In this document: positions 34,869 through 43,005 of the stretch, piece after piece | How the letters are laid out: every line of letters starts with the position of its first letter | Numbering within the stretch: position 1 is the first letter of the stretch | Source: Paenibacillus curdlanolyticus YK9 | Lineage (GTDB): Bacteria > Bacillota > Bacilli > Paenibacillales > Paenibacillaceae | Length of the DNA stretch: 64,000 nt | NCBI RefSeq assembly: GCF_000179615.1 | Contig: NZ_AEDD01000002.1 | Location: 434,001 to 498,000 of the forward strand | Direction: 5' to 3' | Program-made: the position numbers and the translations under genes | Notes under the pieces: generated by a model | Told to the model about the DNA's origin: nothing | The model's input: only the letters and a program-made list of their open reading frames with translations | Database searches by the model: none

Positions 34869-35402
34869 TCAATTTGTTTTATTCGAGCAAATGTAGCGCA
34901 GTTGCACAAGTTTCCGCCCTCGTTCAATTATGCGGCTTGCGCCATCGGCATGAAACCCCATCCGCTCGTAAAATCGGCGCGCAGCCTCGTTTTCCTCCAG
35001 CACCCATAAGACATAAGCTGAGCAGCCTTGCTCTGCAAGCCGACCCATCCCCCAGCTTAACAGGAGCCTCCCATAACCCCGCCCCTTACTGTCTGGAAGC
35101 AAGTATAAGGCGTCAATTTCGCCGTAGCCATCTGCCAAGTCGGCATCCTTCGAGGAGCAGATGAGCAAGCAGCCAGCCGGTTCGCCGTTGATGGACAAGA
35201 TCGCTGCTCGCGATGTCCCACCGTCCCCTGCTTCAACCAGCTTCGCATAATGGGTTTGCCGGTTTTCCGGTGTGTAGGCTGCCAAGTACTGCTCGTCCAT
35301 AATGCCGCGATATGCCTCTCGATAGGCGGCCGCATGGACGTCGGCATACGTGCGCCAGTGCGTCGCCCATGCAATCTGAACCTCTTGAGCCTGCTCATTC
35401 AT
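34869..35402 (-). CDS. GNAT-family N-acetyltransferase
   Basis: A 177-residue single GNAT domain. The acetyl-CoA pyrophosphate loop reads LLPDSKGRGYGRLLLSWGM (about residues 100-118, QxxGxG/A-like), after the strand IDALYLLPD. The C-terminal ALRxFYxxxGF-type motif is AARRFYERMGFHADG. The ATG at 35402 overlaps the ypsA stop by 8 bases, with GAGGAGAG 11 bases upstream; the longer frame (to 35441) would overlap ypsA more. The substrate is unknown. Coupling to ypsA suggests co-expression only. Confidence 0.85.
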   Translation of the reverse strand: MNEQAQEVQIAWATHWRTYADVHAAAYREAYRGIMDEQYLAAYTPENRQTHYAKLVEAGDGGTSRAAILSINGEPAGCLLICSSKDADLADGYGEIDALYLLPDSKGRGYGRLLLSWGMGRLAEQGCSAYVLWVLEENEAARRFYERMGFHADGASRIIERGRKLVQLRYICSNKTN

Positions 35403-35952
35403 AGCGGTCGCGACTCTCCTCATCCGCAATGGTCTGGACATCCTCTGCCGTTATCGTAATAAACCGGTATCCATCATCCTCATGCCGTTTCCACGCGCGC
35501 TGCTTAATGAATTTAGGGCTGGCTTCACCCGCATCCTCGTCATAAAACAGCAGAATGCCGTCCGATTTGCGCAGCAGCAGGTCATCCCTTGCCGTCAGCT
35601 GCCATACGCCATCATAAGGCTTTTGGCTGACGATCCCATAATAATCGACTCCCCGCAATATATCCCGATAATAATTTTGTTTCTCTTCCTTCCATTTCTC
35701 CTCGGGATTGAGATAGGCTGCAAGAATCGACAGCTTAAGGTGCGGATACATTCGCTTTAGCGCAATGACAACCTCGCATGCCCATAAGTCTACGCCGTAC
35801 TGGCCGGAGGTGATCACCCATTCCAAGCCATCCTCTATAAGCGGAATCAGCTTGGCCTCCAGCGCTTTTTTAATATATGGAATTCCCTTATGCTTCTGGT
35901 CATAAATGCTAAGCTCATGCGCACGGTACCCCGTAACAAGAAGACTCTTCAT
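35395..35952 (-). CDS. ypsA: YpsA-family protein (DUF1273, SLOG-like fold)
   Basis: A 185-residue protein of the DUF1273/YpsA family (SLOG/TSLOG superfamily of nucleotide-binding Rossmannoid folds). Matches include the start KSLLVTGYRAHELSIY, the nucleotide-loop-like WVITSGQYGVDLWACEV (about residues 44-60) and LLLRKSDGILLFYDED near the C-terminus. B. subtilis YpsA is 180 residues and affects cell division and oxidative stress; its ligand is not settled. GGGAG lies 6 bases before the chosen ATG. Divergent from trhO. Confidence 0.88.
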   Translation of the reverse strand: MKSLLVTGYRAHELSIYDQKHKGIPYIKKALEAKLIPLIEDGLEWVITSGQYGVDLWACEVVIALKRMYPHLKLSILAAYLNPEEKWKEEKQNYYRDILRGVDYYGIVSQKPYDGVWQLTARDDLLLRKSDGILLFYDEDAGEASPKFIKQRAWKRHEDDGYRFITITAEDVQTIADEESRDRYE

Positions 35953-36026
35953 AATCGGCTCCCGTCCAATAGTTTCTAGTGTAGTGTAACGGACGATGCT
36001 GCCGTGTGCCAAGCATTCGGGTGTAT

Positions 36027-36115
36027 TTGACAGATGACGACAGAGCAATTAAGATATACTATTAGGTTTGAAAATGATCAAATAGGCGGTAGAGACGCTT
36101 GTTGCCTCTCTGCCG
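36027..36115 (+). promoter_or_regulatory. Promoter and leader hairpin of trhO
   Basis: TTGACA (36027-36032), 17 bases, TAAGAT (36050-36055). The leader then holds CGGTAGAGA (36087-36095) and TCTCTGCCG (36107-36115), a 9-bp stem with one G-U pair followed by TTTCCATTTAT. The hairpin may attenuate or protect the message. Confidence 0.5.
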
Positions 36116-36153
36116 TTTCCATTTATATAGAAAAAAGGAAGGAATGATACGCC

Positions 36154-37047
36154 ATGTCAGACAAGTCTGTTTATCAAGTGCTGCTCTACTACCAATACGT
36201 AACCATTCCCGAGCCAGAGCTATTCGCTGCTGAACATCTTGCTTACTGCAAAGAGCTGGGACTGAAGGGCCGCATACTCATTGCATCGGAGGGAATTAAT
36301 GGCACGGTTTCCGGTACGGTGGAACAGACCGAGCAATATATGAAGCACATGCATGCGAACCCGTTGTTCGCGTCGATGGTGTTCAAGATCGATGAAGTGG
36401 AAGGGCATGTATTCGGCAAAATGTTCGTTCGCTACAAAAAAGAACTCGTGACGCTCCGTTATGACAAAGAGCTTGATCCGAATACGTACACCGGCAAGCA
36501 TCTCTCCCCTGTCGAGTTCCATGAATACCTGCAGCGCGACGATGTCATCGTGCTCGATGGACGCAACGATTATGAGTTCGATCTCGGCCACTTCCGCGGC
36601 GCGATCAAGCCGGAAGTCGAGACGTTCAAGGAGTTTCCGGAATGGATTCGCCAGAACATGAGCGAGTACAAGGACCGCCCAATTTTGACCTACTGCACCG
36701 GAGGCATTCGCTGCGAGAAGCTAACGGGCGTACTGATGGACGAAGGCTTCACTAATGTGTTTCAGCTGGACGGCGGTATCGTCACCTATGGCAAAGATCC
36801 AGAGGTGCAAGGCCGGCTGTTCGATGGCAAATGTTATGTATTCGATGAACGGATTTCGGTGCCGATCAACCGTACCGATGAGCAAGTCGTCGTGGGCCGC
36901 TGCCACCATTGCGACAGCCCGGCGGAGACATTCATTAATTGTGTAGACGACAGCTGCCACAAGCAGCATATCGTGTGCGACAGCTGCCTGGAGGAGCATC
37001 ACGGCTTCTGCTCCAGCGAATGCGAGGAGCATGTCACGGCAGGTTAA
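36154..37047 (+). CDS. trhO: tRNA uridine(34) hydroxylase TrhO (rhodanese family)
   Basis: A 297-residue protein with an N-terminal acylphosphatase/UPF0176-like domain ([17 protein letters not shown], about residues 40-56) and a rhodanese domain with the active-site loop [14 protein letters not shown] (two Cys near 180 and 186). The C-terminal tail is Cys-rich: [24 protein letters not shown] and [10 protein letters not shown], a likely zinc-binding extension. TrhO makes 5-hydroxyuridine at the wobble position of tRNAs, using prephenate-independent oxygen chemistry. GGAAGGAA precedes the ATG; a strong terminator follows. Confidence 0.92.
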   Translation: MSDKSVYQVLLYYQYVTIPEPELFAAEHLAYCKELGLKGRILIASEGINGTVSGTVEQTEQYMKHMHANPLFASMVFKIDEVEGHVFGKMFVRYKKELVTLRYDKELDPNTYTGKHLSPVEFHEYLQRDDVIVLDGRNDYEFDLGHFRGAIKPEVETFKEFPEWIRQNMSEYKDRPILTYCTGGIRCEKLTGVLMDEGFTNVFQLDGGIVTYGKDPEVQGRLFDGKCYVFDERISVPINRTDEQVVVGRCHHCDSPAETFINCVDDSCHKQHIVCDSCLEEHHGFCSSECEEHVTAG

Positions 37048-37055
37048 TGACTATA

Positions 37056-37095
37056 AAGAAGGACATTCCGGCGTCGTTGCGGGAATGTCCTTTTT
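37056..37095. terminator. Terminator after trhO
   Basis: AGGACATTCC and GGAATGTCCT form a perfect 10-bp stem around 12 bases, with T5 on the plus strand and, on the minus strand, TCTTTATAG. It can also end the small minus-strand gene next to it. Confidence 0.9.
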
Positions 37096-37104
37096 GTGCG
37101 TTTG

Positions 37105-37251
37105 CTAACCGGTTGATGGGCTGTTCGGTACATGGCCTTTTTGGTTGCGGTTTTCTTCAGTCGATGCAGCGACATTATTCTCGGCTTCCCGATCATGCGC
37201 TCTCATCGCCTGCTGTTTGCCTTGAAACGATTTTTCTTTATTGCGCGCCAT
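37105..37251 (-). CDS. Small hydrophilic protein, 48 residues
   Basis: An ATG at 37251 with an excellent GAGGAGGG seven bases upstream opens a 48-codon frame ending in TAG. The product begins MARNKEKSFQGKQQAMRAHD and ends HVPNSPSTG. It is highly charged, rich in Gln, Asn, Lys and Ala, and lacks Cys, Trp and any hydrophobic segment. Size and composition resemble minor small acid-soluble spore proteins, but no known SASP motif was recognised. The bidirectional terminator 10 bases downstream and the strong start signal support a real gene. It lies divergently from the AI-2E-family gene. Confidence 0.65.
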   Translation of the reverse strand: MARNKEKSFQGKQQAMRAHDREAENNVAASTEENRNQKGHVPNSPSTG

Positions 37252-37386
37252 CTGACATCCCTCCTCTTGCCTTTAACTTGTCCATGTACCGAACATTCTA
37301 TTTCATGAGATTCAAACATCCGTCATAAGGATAAGCTACTAGTATATTCCTGTACGCTAACTTTACTCGCTACGAAGGAGGACACT

Positions 37387-38544
37387 ATGCTGCCTGCCCG
37401 TTCATGGTCCAACCGATTCCGCTTTCTCTTTTTGAACAATCGATTTGTACTCAGCTTGCTCGTTTTGCTGCTTATCGGGATCAATATTCTCGTCCTTAGC
37501 CGCATATCGTTCATATTCACGCCATTTATCGTTTTAGCCAAAACCGTGTTGCTTCCGCTGCTGCTAACCGGCGTCGTCTACTATTTGTTAAATCCGATTG
37601 TCGACGGGCTCGTAAGGCTTCGGCTGAAACGGGGCTATGCGATTCTGCTGCTGTATGTCATCATTATCGCGGTTATCGCGCTTGTCATTTTGGCCGTTAT
37701 TCCGCTTATCCGCCAGCAAATTACGAGTCTAATAACGAATTTCCCGTCTTATAGCGATCAGATGGAAGTCCAATTTCGCGAGTGGATCGGCAGCGATTTC
37801 TTTAATCAGCTGGAGCAAGCTACAGGATTGAATCACATGGATCTTACGGATCAAGTGACAAGCCGAATTTCGTCCGTGCTCACGAACACATGGCATCATC
37901 TTGGGGGCTGGCTAGGAGCGGTTACCGAAATCGTGCTTGCCATCGTAACCGTACCCTTTGTCCTGTTTTATTTGCTTAAGGATGGACACAAGCTATCGGA
38001 AGTCATTCTGGGGTTTATTCCGACAGCTTTGCGTCCCGAAACGCGCCGCGTGCTCCATGAATCGAATCATCAGATCAGCTCCTACATCCGCGGGCAAATC
38101 ATCATCAGCCTCTGTATCGGAGCGCTGCTCTATATCGGATACCTGATCATTGGCTTGGAATATTCACTCGTTCTCGCGATCGCCGCTGCTTGCACGAGTG
38201 TCGTCCCATATTTGGGTCCAGTAATCGCGATTACGCCCGCACTTATTGTTGCAACGGTAACCTCGCCAACGATGCTGCTCAAAATGATCGCCGTATGGAC
38301 GATCGTTCAGCTAATTGAAGGAAAGTTTATTTCACCGCAAATCATGGGCAAAACGCTTCGCATCCATCCCGTGACGATCATTTTCGTCATCCTGACGGCA
38401 GGCAATCTCTTCGGCATTCTCGGCATTATATTAGCAGTACCGGGGTACGCTGTCCTGAAAGTCATAAGCACCCACGTATTCCGCTGGTTCATGGTGCGCT
38501 CCGGGTTATATGAGCCCGAGACGGAGCTGGATTCAATTAAGTAG
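37387..38544 (+). CDS. AI-2E family (UPF0118) membrane transporter
   Basis: A 385-residue membrane protein of the AI-2E exporter/UPF0118 family with seven to eight helices. The paired N-terminal helices ([41 protein letters not shown]), a long amphipathic segment with [14 protein letters not shown], and the C-terminal signature [21 protein letters not shown] with the following [12 protein letters not shown] are typical. Family members include a quorum-signal exporter and Na+/H+ antiporters, so the substrate is open. SD GGAGGA. It converges on the MFS gene with a 12-base overlap. Confidence 0.88.
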   Translation: MLPARSWSNRFRFLFLNNRFVLSLLVLLLIGINILVLSRISFIFTPFIVLAKTVLLPLLLTGVVYYLLNPIVDGLVRLRLKRGYAILLLYVIIIAVIALVILAVIPLIRQQITSLITNFPSYSDQMEVQFREWIGSDFFNQLEQATGLNHMDLTDQVTSRISSVLTNTWHHLGGWLGAVTEIVLAIVTVPFVLFYLLKDGHKLSEVILGFIPTALRPETRRVLHESNHQISSYIRGQIIISLCIGALLYIGYLIIGLEYSLVLAIAAACTSVVPYLGPVIAITPALIVATVTSPTMLLKMIAVWTIVQLIEGKFISPQIMGKTLRIHPVTIIFVILTAGNLFGILGIILAVPGYAVLKVISTHVFRWFMVRSGLYEPETELDSIK

Positions 38545-39783
38545 CGGGCCATCCGCGTCCGGATCGATCCCTTTCGTCTCTTGGCCAAGCACGAGTACGG
38601 CAAATGCGCCAATCAGAATCGTTACGAAGAAGATGGTAAAAATGGCCCGAACGCTCGTATGCTGGTCGACTAAAAGACCAACGAGATAAGGCCCGATTAC
38701 GCCCCCAATTCTTCCGAAGGATGCCGCTAGGCCGACGCCAGTCGATCGGATCGCTGTCGGGTACAGCTCAGGCGTATAAGCGTACATAGCACCCCATGCG
38801 CCGAGGTTAAAAAACGACAGTCCGATGCCCGCCGCCAGCAGCACAGCAGTCGACTCCGCTTGTCCGAACCAGATGGCGCAGCCTGCCGTGAGCAGCAAAT
38901 AAGCGACAAGCACAAATTTGCGGCCGAATCGCTCGATCAGATACGCAGCTGTAAAATACCCGGGAAGCTGTGCCAGCGTCATGATCAGTACGTATTCGAA
39001 GCTTTTGACGAGGCTGAATCCTTTGAGAACCATTACGGTCGGCAGCCATAGAAACATGCCGTAATAAGACAGAACGACGGTGAACCAAAGAATCCATAAC
39101 GTAGTGGTCGATCGGCGATGGCGAGCGGACCATAACGATGCGATGCGCTCGCGGTAAGGCAACGATCTTGCCTGGCTCGCGGTAAAGCGTGCGGGCTCGC
39201 GAATCGTCCTTCTTAGATATAACGCATACAGAACTGGCGCGCATCCGATAAGGAATCCAATCCGCCAACCATACGATGGCAAAATGAAGTACGCGATGAC
39301 GGCCGCCAGTATCCACCCTCCCGCCCAGAAGCTTTCGAGCAGCACGACTGCTCGGCCTCGCCATTGCACGGGTACGGATTCCGAAACAAGCGTTGATGCA
39401 ACAGGCAATTCGCCTCCAAGTCCGAAGCCTGTAATGAAACGTAAAATGAGTAAAATCGTGAAGCTGCCCGCTAAAGCGGATAGGCCGCTAGCCACTGAGA
39501 AAATGACGAGCGTCCACAGCAGTATCGCGCGGCGGCCATACCGGTCAGCAAGCGTACCGGCTATTGCAGCCCCAACCGCCATCCCAATGGAATTGGTCGC
39601 CGTAAGCAGCCCGATTTGCTGGGCGCCAAGCTGCCATTCTTCGCGTAGCGCAGCAACGATGAACGAGAGCATGCCGACATCCATGGCGTCGAACAGCCAG
39701 CTCAGCCCTGCGCTGAACAGCAGCCGGCGCTGCGCAGCATCCCGCCATAATGAAACCGAGGTTAAGTTTGTTGTATGTTCCAT
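38533..39783 (-). CDS. MFS transporter, NiaP-like (sugar/aromatic-acid porter group)
   Basis: A 416-residue twelve-helix permease. The opening [24 protein letters not shown] (read in parts) and the loop [16 protein letters not shown] are typical of the NiaP/YceI and aromatic acid:H+ symporter group; a second conserved loop is [36 protein letters not shown] near residue 350 is the family's late signature. The substrate could be niacin or another small carboxylate. The frame is open further upstream, but that part crosses the terminator of the next gene, so the ATG at 39783 was taken; its ribosome-binding site is weak. Confidence 0.85.
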   Translation of the reverse strand: MEHTTNLTSVSLWRDAAQRRLLFSAGLSWLFDAMDVGMLSFIVAALREEWQLGAQQIGLLTATNSIGMAVGAAIAGTLADRYGRRAILLWTLVIFSVASGLSALAGSFTILLILRFITGFGLGGELPVASTLVSESVPVQWRGRAVVLLESFWAGGWILAAVIAYFILPSYGWRIGFLIGCAPVLYALYLRRTIREPARFTASQARSLPYRERIASLWSARHRRSTTTLWILWFTVVLSYYGMFLWLPTVMVLKGFSLVKSFEYVLIMTLAQLPGYFTAAYLIERFGRKFVLVAYLLLTAGCAIWFGQAESTAVLLAAGIGLSFFNLGAWGAMYAYTPELYPTAIRSTGVGLAASFGRIGGVIGPYLVGLLVDQHTSVRAIFTIFFVTILIGAFAVLVLGQETKGIDPDADGPLLN

Positions 39784-39823
39784 ACGCGTACTATACCCTC
39801 GCCCGTACGAATCATTCGCACAC

Positions 39824-39876
39824 AAAACAGCAGCCGGCAGGAAGGAAATCCTATTCTCTCCCTCTGCCGGCTGCTG
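39824..39876 (-). terminator. Terminator of the carbonic anhydrase gene
   Basis: On the minus strand CAGCAGCCGGCAG and CTGCCGGCTGCTG form a perfect 13-bp stem around a 23-base loop, followed by TTTTGTGTG. Confidence 0.85.
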
Positions 39877-39904
39877 TTTGTCATGTTGCATGAGTTTATT
39901 CGTA

Positions 39905-40513
39905 TTAGTCGAACGGAACAGCGGGATAGCTTTTCGCTTGCTCAAGCTTGATTCCCCTGTCTGCATAACCCTCATGGATTAGCTCTAGCCGGCCTGTTGT
40001 AGGATCCATCACAAACCCGTGGACCGGAATATGCGAAGGGACGAGCGGATGGCGGCGGATCATGTCCACGCTATGCATAACCCCTTCCTCCGCTGTATCG
40101 AACCCTTTCAGAAACCGCTCCATCTTAATGCCCGAGTTTTCAAGCGTTACGAGCACTTCCTGCGAAATGCCGTTGCTGATGAATTTCTTGATCATCGCAT
40201 CCGGATCGAGATTCGTCATGCCGCAGCCATGATGGCCGATCACGAGCACCTCCTGTACATCCATCTCATGGATGGCGATCAAGATGCTTCGCATCGCGCT
40301 GCCGAATGGCTGGGTCAGGACGGCTCCGGCGTTTTTAATAATTTTCGCATCGCCATTCCGAAGGTTCAGAGCTTTAGGCAGCAATTCGACGAGACGCGTA
40401 TCCATGCATGTGAGAATCGCAACCTTCTTGTCCGGGTATTTGTCCGTCATGTACGATTGATACTTTTTGTCCTGTACGAACTGTTCATTAAATGCCAAAA
40501 TTTCGGTCACCAT
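39905..40513 (-). CDS. Beta-class carbonic anhydrase
   Basis: A 202-residue beta-carbonic anhydrase that interconverts CO2 and bicarbonate. Zinc ligands are Cys36 in ILTCMDTRLVE, His94 and Cys97 in VIGHHGCGMTN; the catalytic Asp38-Arg40 pair is in CMDTR. The ATG at 40513 lies 9 bases after GGGAGA; a GTG three codons upstream is too close. The gene is preceded by a c-di-AMP riboswitch and an intrinsic terminator on the same strand, so its expression should respond to c-di-AMP. That is an unusual target for this riboswitch class as far as I know. Confidence 0.93.
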   Translation of the reverse strand: MVTEILAFNEQFVQDKKYQSYMTDKYPDKKVAILTCMDTRLVELLPKALNLRNGDAKIIKNAGAVLTQPFGSAMRSILIAIHEMDVQEVLVIGHHGCGMTNLDPDAMIKKFISNGISQEVLVTLENSGIKMERFLKGFDTAEEGVMHSVDMIRRHPLVPSHIPVHGFVMDPTTGRLELIHEGYADRGIKLEQAKSYPAVPFD

Positions 40514-40585
40514 ACGTTTCACTCTCCCTTAGTAAATGGTTGCTTTCAGAGGCAGCTGTTTACGCGGAAGGGCCCGAAAAGAACA

Positions 40586-40612
40586 CAAAAAGACCCTAAC
40601 GAGTTAGGGTCT
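40586..40612 (-). terminator. Riboswitch-controlled terminator before the carbonic anhydrase gene
   Basis: On the minus strand AGACCCTAAC-TC-GTTAGGGTCT is a perfect 10-bp hairpin, followed by TTTTTGTG. GGGTCT at 40642-40637 could pair with its AGACCC arm to form an antiterminator. Confidence 0.88.
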
Positions 40613-40636
40613 GAGCGTCATCGAATGTCGGTGCAT

Positions 40637-40769
40637 AGACCCATCCACTGCTGACGAGGTTAGCTGACGGGCTCGGGTTAAGATGGTACCCTTCGCGGCA
40701 ATGCCGCCGATTCGCCCCAATTGACTGGTTCCCCCGCTTATCGACATGGCGTCGATAATTAAGCGTAGC
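40637..40769 (-). promoter_or_regulatory. c-di-AMP riboswitch (ydaO-yuaA type) upstream of the carbonic anhydrase gene
   Basis: On the minus strand the element shows all conserved blocks of the ydaO motif: GCGGGGGAACCAGTC, GGGGCGAATCGGCGG, GCGAAGGGTACC, AACCCGAGCCCGTCAGC and TAACCTCGTCAGC. P1 is GCTAC with GTCAGC (one bulge). It starts a few bases after a promoter and ends before a terminator; the only gene downstream on that strand is the carbonic anhydrase. Confidence 0.9.
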
Positions 40770-40772
40770 TTT

Positions 40773-40802
40773 ATTGTACGATGTACAATTCAGAAAAGTC
40801 AA
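40773..40802 (-). promoter_or_regulatory. Sigma-A promoter of the carbonic anhydrase transcript
   Basis: On the minus strand TTGACT (40802-40797), 18 bases, TACAAT (40778-40773), each hexamer one base off consensus. Start expected near 40766, at the first P1 base of the riboswitch. Confidence 0.7.
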
Positions 40803-40828
40803 AATAAAGAGAGAATCTTAATATTCCT

Positions 40829-41365
40829 TCATATTTCGTCAAATTCCGCAACGCGCCAACGATGTGCAAATTTTTGCAAACGCGGGTGCAGCTGAGCGGC
40901 GGAAGGCTCTTCCGACAGAATAAGCCGCAGCTTCACGATCCATTCCTCGAACGTTGCGTAAGAGGCGAGCAGATTCGCCATTTCAGGCGTAACATACACG
41001 AAGTAGGGCGACGGATAGGTCTCGGTCAAATGCCGCATGGCGCTTTCGAACGGCGTATACTTTTTGCGCTTTCCTTCGAGCCCTTCCACGACGATTGTTG
41101 GGTCAGCTTGCTCCCTGCGCCATTCATGGAGTCGGTCCTCCCGCTTGTAATAAGGGGATATCGGCTGATCAAACATCCGCTTGCCGGTTGCCTCATGAAG
41201 CGGATATAGGACAAGCTTTCGGAAGCCCATTTGTTTCTTAAGTGCTGCGGCAGCTTCTAGGTCTTCTTCCGTCGTATCTTCGAAGGAGTCGTAATAAATA
41301 AGCGTCCCCTTGCTTGCTTCAGCCGGCGGCTCATAGCCGTATGGTACTTGAATGTTATCTCGCAT
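40829..41365 (-). CDS. Conserved hypothetical protein
   Basis: A 178-residue soluble protein I do not recognise. It opens MRDNIQVPYGYEPP, has a Rossmann-like alternation of strands and helices in the first half (GTLIYYDSF, then EEDLEAAAALKKQMGF and RKLVLYPLH), and a basic middle part (YYKREDRLHEWRREQ; EGKRKKYTPFESAM). There is no Cys, signal peptide or membrane segment. The YPLHEATGKRM segment is loosely like a nucleotidyltransferase loop, but I would not assign a function. It runs in the same direction as the aminotransferase gene 51 bases upstream and could be cotranscribed with it. Confidence 0.6.
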   Translation of the reverse strand: MRDNIQVPYGYEPPAEASKGTLIYYDSFEDTTEEDLEAAAALKKQMGFRKLVLYPLHEATGKRMFDQPISPYYKREDRLHEWRREQADPTIVVEGLEGKRKKYTPFESAMRHLTETYPSPYFVYVTPEMANLLASYATFEEWIVKLRLILSEEPSAAQLHPRLQKFAHRWRVAEFDEI

Positions 41366-41416
41366 CGGTTAGCCTCCTTTGCCCACCATGTACGTCGTGT
41401 ACACGCCGTCTAACGG

Positions 41417-42619
41417 TTAAATCGTCTTCAGGAAACGTTCCATCCGGGTCAACGCCTCGTCGATCTGAGAAACGGAAGTTGCATACGCGCATCGGATAAA
41501 TCCTTCCCCGCCCTTCCCGAATATCTGGCCGGGCACCGTTACGACTTTGCCTTCCAGCAGCAGCCGTTCGGCGAACTGCTCGGAGCTGAGTCCAGTATGC
41601 GCGATTGACGGAAAAGCATAAAACGAACCAAACGGTTCATGGCATGGAAGCCCGATCTGACGGAAGCCCTCGACGATGAGCTTTCTGCGCTGATCATAGC
41701 TCTCCACCATCCGATCCTTTTCTTCCATCCCAATCCGAAGCGACTCCAGCGCCGCAATCTGCCCAAGTATGGGCGCGCACATAACGGTGTACTGGTGGAT
41801 TTTCAGCATTGCAGCAATTAATGGCTCTGGCCCGCATGCATAGCCAACCCGCCAGCCAGTCATCGCGAACGCCTTGGAAAATCCGCTGATGAGGAGCGTG
41901 CGCTCTTTCATGCCAGGCAACGACGCGAAGCTGGCATGCTTGCTGTCATACGTAAGCTCAGCATAAATTTCATCCGAAATGACGATTAAATTATGCTCCT
42001 GCACGATCTGGGCAATCGGCAGCCAATCCTCATACGTCATAATGCCGCCGGTCGGATTGTTCGGATACGATACGATCAGCACCTTCGACTTCGGCGTAAT
42101 TGCACTGCGAAGCGCCTCCGGCGTCAGCTTGAATTGCTGCTCGGCGAACGTCTCGATTTGCACTGGCTTGCCGCAGCCAATTGCCGTAATCGGCGAATAG
42201 GAGATGTAACATGGAACTGGTATTAGAATTTCATCATCCGCTTCGATCAATGCACGCAGCGCCAGATCAATCGCTTCGCTGCTGCCGACCGTGACAAGCA
42301 CCTCACTCGCCGGATCATAGCTCACCTTCCAGCTGGAGGCGATATATTCAGCTATCGCTTCCCGAAGCTCTGGCATCCCCGCGTTGGACGTATAGGACGT
42401 CTGTCCTTTTTCCAATGCGACGATACAAGCATCCCTGACGATTTTTGGCGTTGCGAAATCTGGTTCTCCAATGCCTAACGAGATCACGTCCTTCTGTCGG
42501 TTGGCAAGGTCAAAAAACTTGCGAATGCCCGAGGGCTTCATCTCCCTGACAAGCGCGGACAGGCGATCCTCCAGTTTTGGCGTTTGTTGAATAGGCTGCT
42601 GCGTAATTGATTGCATCAT
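41417..42619 (-). CDS. PLP-dependent class I aminotransferase (PatA/AlaT-like)
   Basis: A 400-residue fold-type I aminotransferase. Substrate-contact and cofactor motifs are visible: VISLGIGEPDFATP, the cofactor stacking region TVGSSEAIDLALRAL, VSYPNNPTGGIMTYEDW, the PLP-phosphate Asp/Tyr in VISDEIYAELTYD, and the Schiff-base Lys in LLISGFSKAFAMTGWRVGYACG (in part; Lys near residue 244). GGGAGGAG precedes ATG-ATG. A T-box leader lies upstream, with GCC as best-read specifier, so an alanine-forming aminotransferase is a reasonable guess. PatA-like enzymes can also act on other amino acids. Confidence 0.88.
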   Translation of the reverse strand: MMQSITQQPIQQTPKLEDRLSALVREMKPSGIRKFFDLANRQKDVISLGIGEPDFATPKIVRDACIVALEKGQTSYTSNAGMPELREAIAEYIASSWKVSYDPASEVLVTVGSSEAIDLALRALIEADDEILIPVPCYISYSPITAIGCGKPVQIETFAEQQFKLTPEALRSAITPKSKVLIVSYPNNPTGGIMTYEDWLPIAQIVQEHNLIVISDEIYAELTYDSKHASFASLPGMKERTLLISGFSKAFAMTGWRVGYACGPEPLIAAMLKIHQYTVMCAPILGQIAALESLRIGMEEKDRMVESYDQRRKLIVEGFRQIGLPCHEPFGSFYAFPSIAHTGLSSEQFAERLLLEGKVVTVPGQIFGKGGEGFIRCAYATSVSQIDEALTRMERFLKTI

Positions 42620-42646
42620 GATTCGGCTCCTCCCTTTTGTTGAAAA

Positions 42647-42900
42647 CAAAAAAGACCCGTCCCTGTAAAGGGACGAGTCTCCACCCGTGTTACCACCCTA
42701 GTTCCGCTGCCATAGGCAACAGCACTTTGTTCACATATCCATCAATATGTGTTCCGGTTAACGCTGGAATAGCGGCAAAGCCTACTGTAATTCAGCCCGC
42801 TTCTCGGAGATGGCTTTCCGTTATCGCCTGAACGTTGGTTTTCAGCAATCCCAACTCTCTGTCGGATCAGTCGAACACGTACTCTTTCTCTTCATCGAAT
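42647..42900 (-). promoter_or_regulatory. T-box riboswitch leader, specifier probably GCC (Ala)
   Basis: The minus strand holds a ~250-nt leader ending in AGGGTGGTAACACGGGTG (T-box bulge, 42700-42682) and a terminator, ACTCGTCCC/GGGACGGGT, with T6 (42680-42647). Stem I is readable: GAGA...TCTC, then AGTA opposite GAA (the S-turn pair), CGTGTTCG/CGATAACG, and a distal AGAGAG/TTGG-CCAA part. The specifier loop reads GAA-A-GCC-A, giving GCC at 42814-42812, an alanine codon. Uncharged tRNA-Ala would then antiterminate transcription into the aminotransferase gene. Confidence 0.85.
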
Positions 42901-42928
42901 TTATCGTTCCGATATGAAATTACTCGTT

Positions 42929-42956
42929 ATTATACACCCGTGGGCACAAATTGCAA
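42929..42956 (-). promoter_or_regulatory. Promoter of the T-box leader
   Basis: On the minus strand TTGCAA (42956-42951), 16 bases, TATAAT (42934-42929). Start expected about 20 bases before Stem I. Confidence 0.65.
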
Positions 42957-43005
42957 CTGCAATTTTCGAGAGGTTATCCTTCTGCTTCTACATGCTTGGT
43001 GTACG

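Noticed and set aside
39784-39975. 64-residue N-terminal extension of the NiaP-like transporter
   Set aside because: It crosses the perfect 13-bp terminator of the carbonic anhydrase gene and the end of that gene; no similarity to the MFS family.
40596-40802. 68-codon minus-strand frame upstream of the carbonic anhydrase gene
   Set aside because: It lies wholly inside the promoter, c-di-AMP riboswitch and terminator; the bases are explained by RNA structure.
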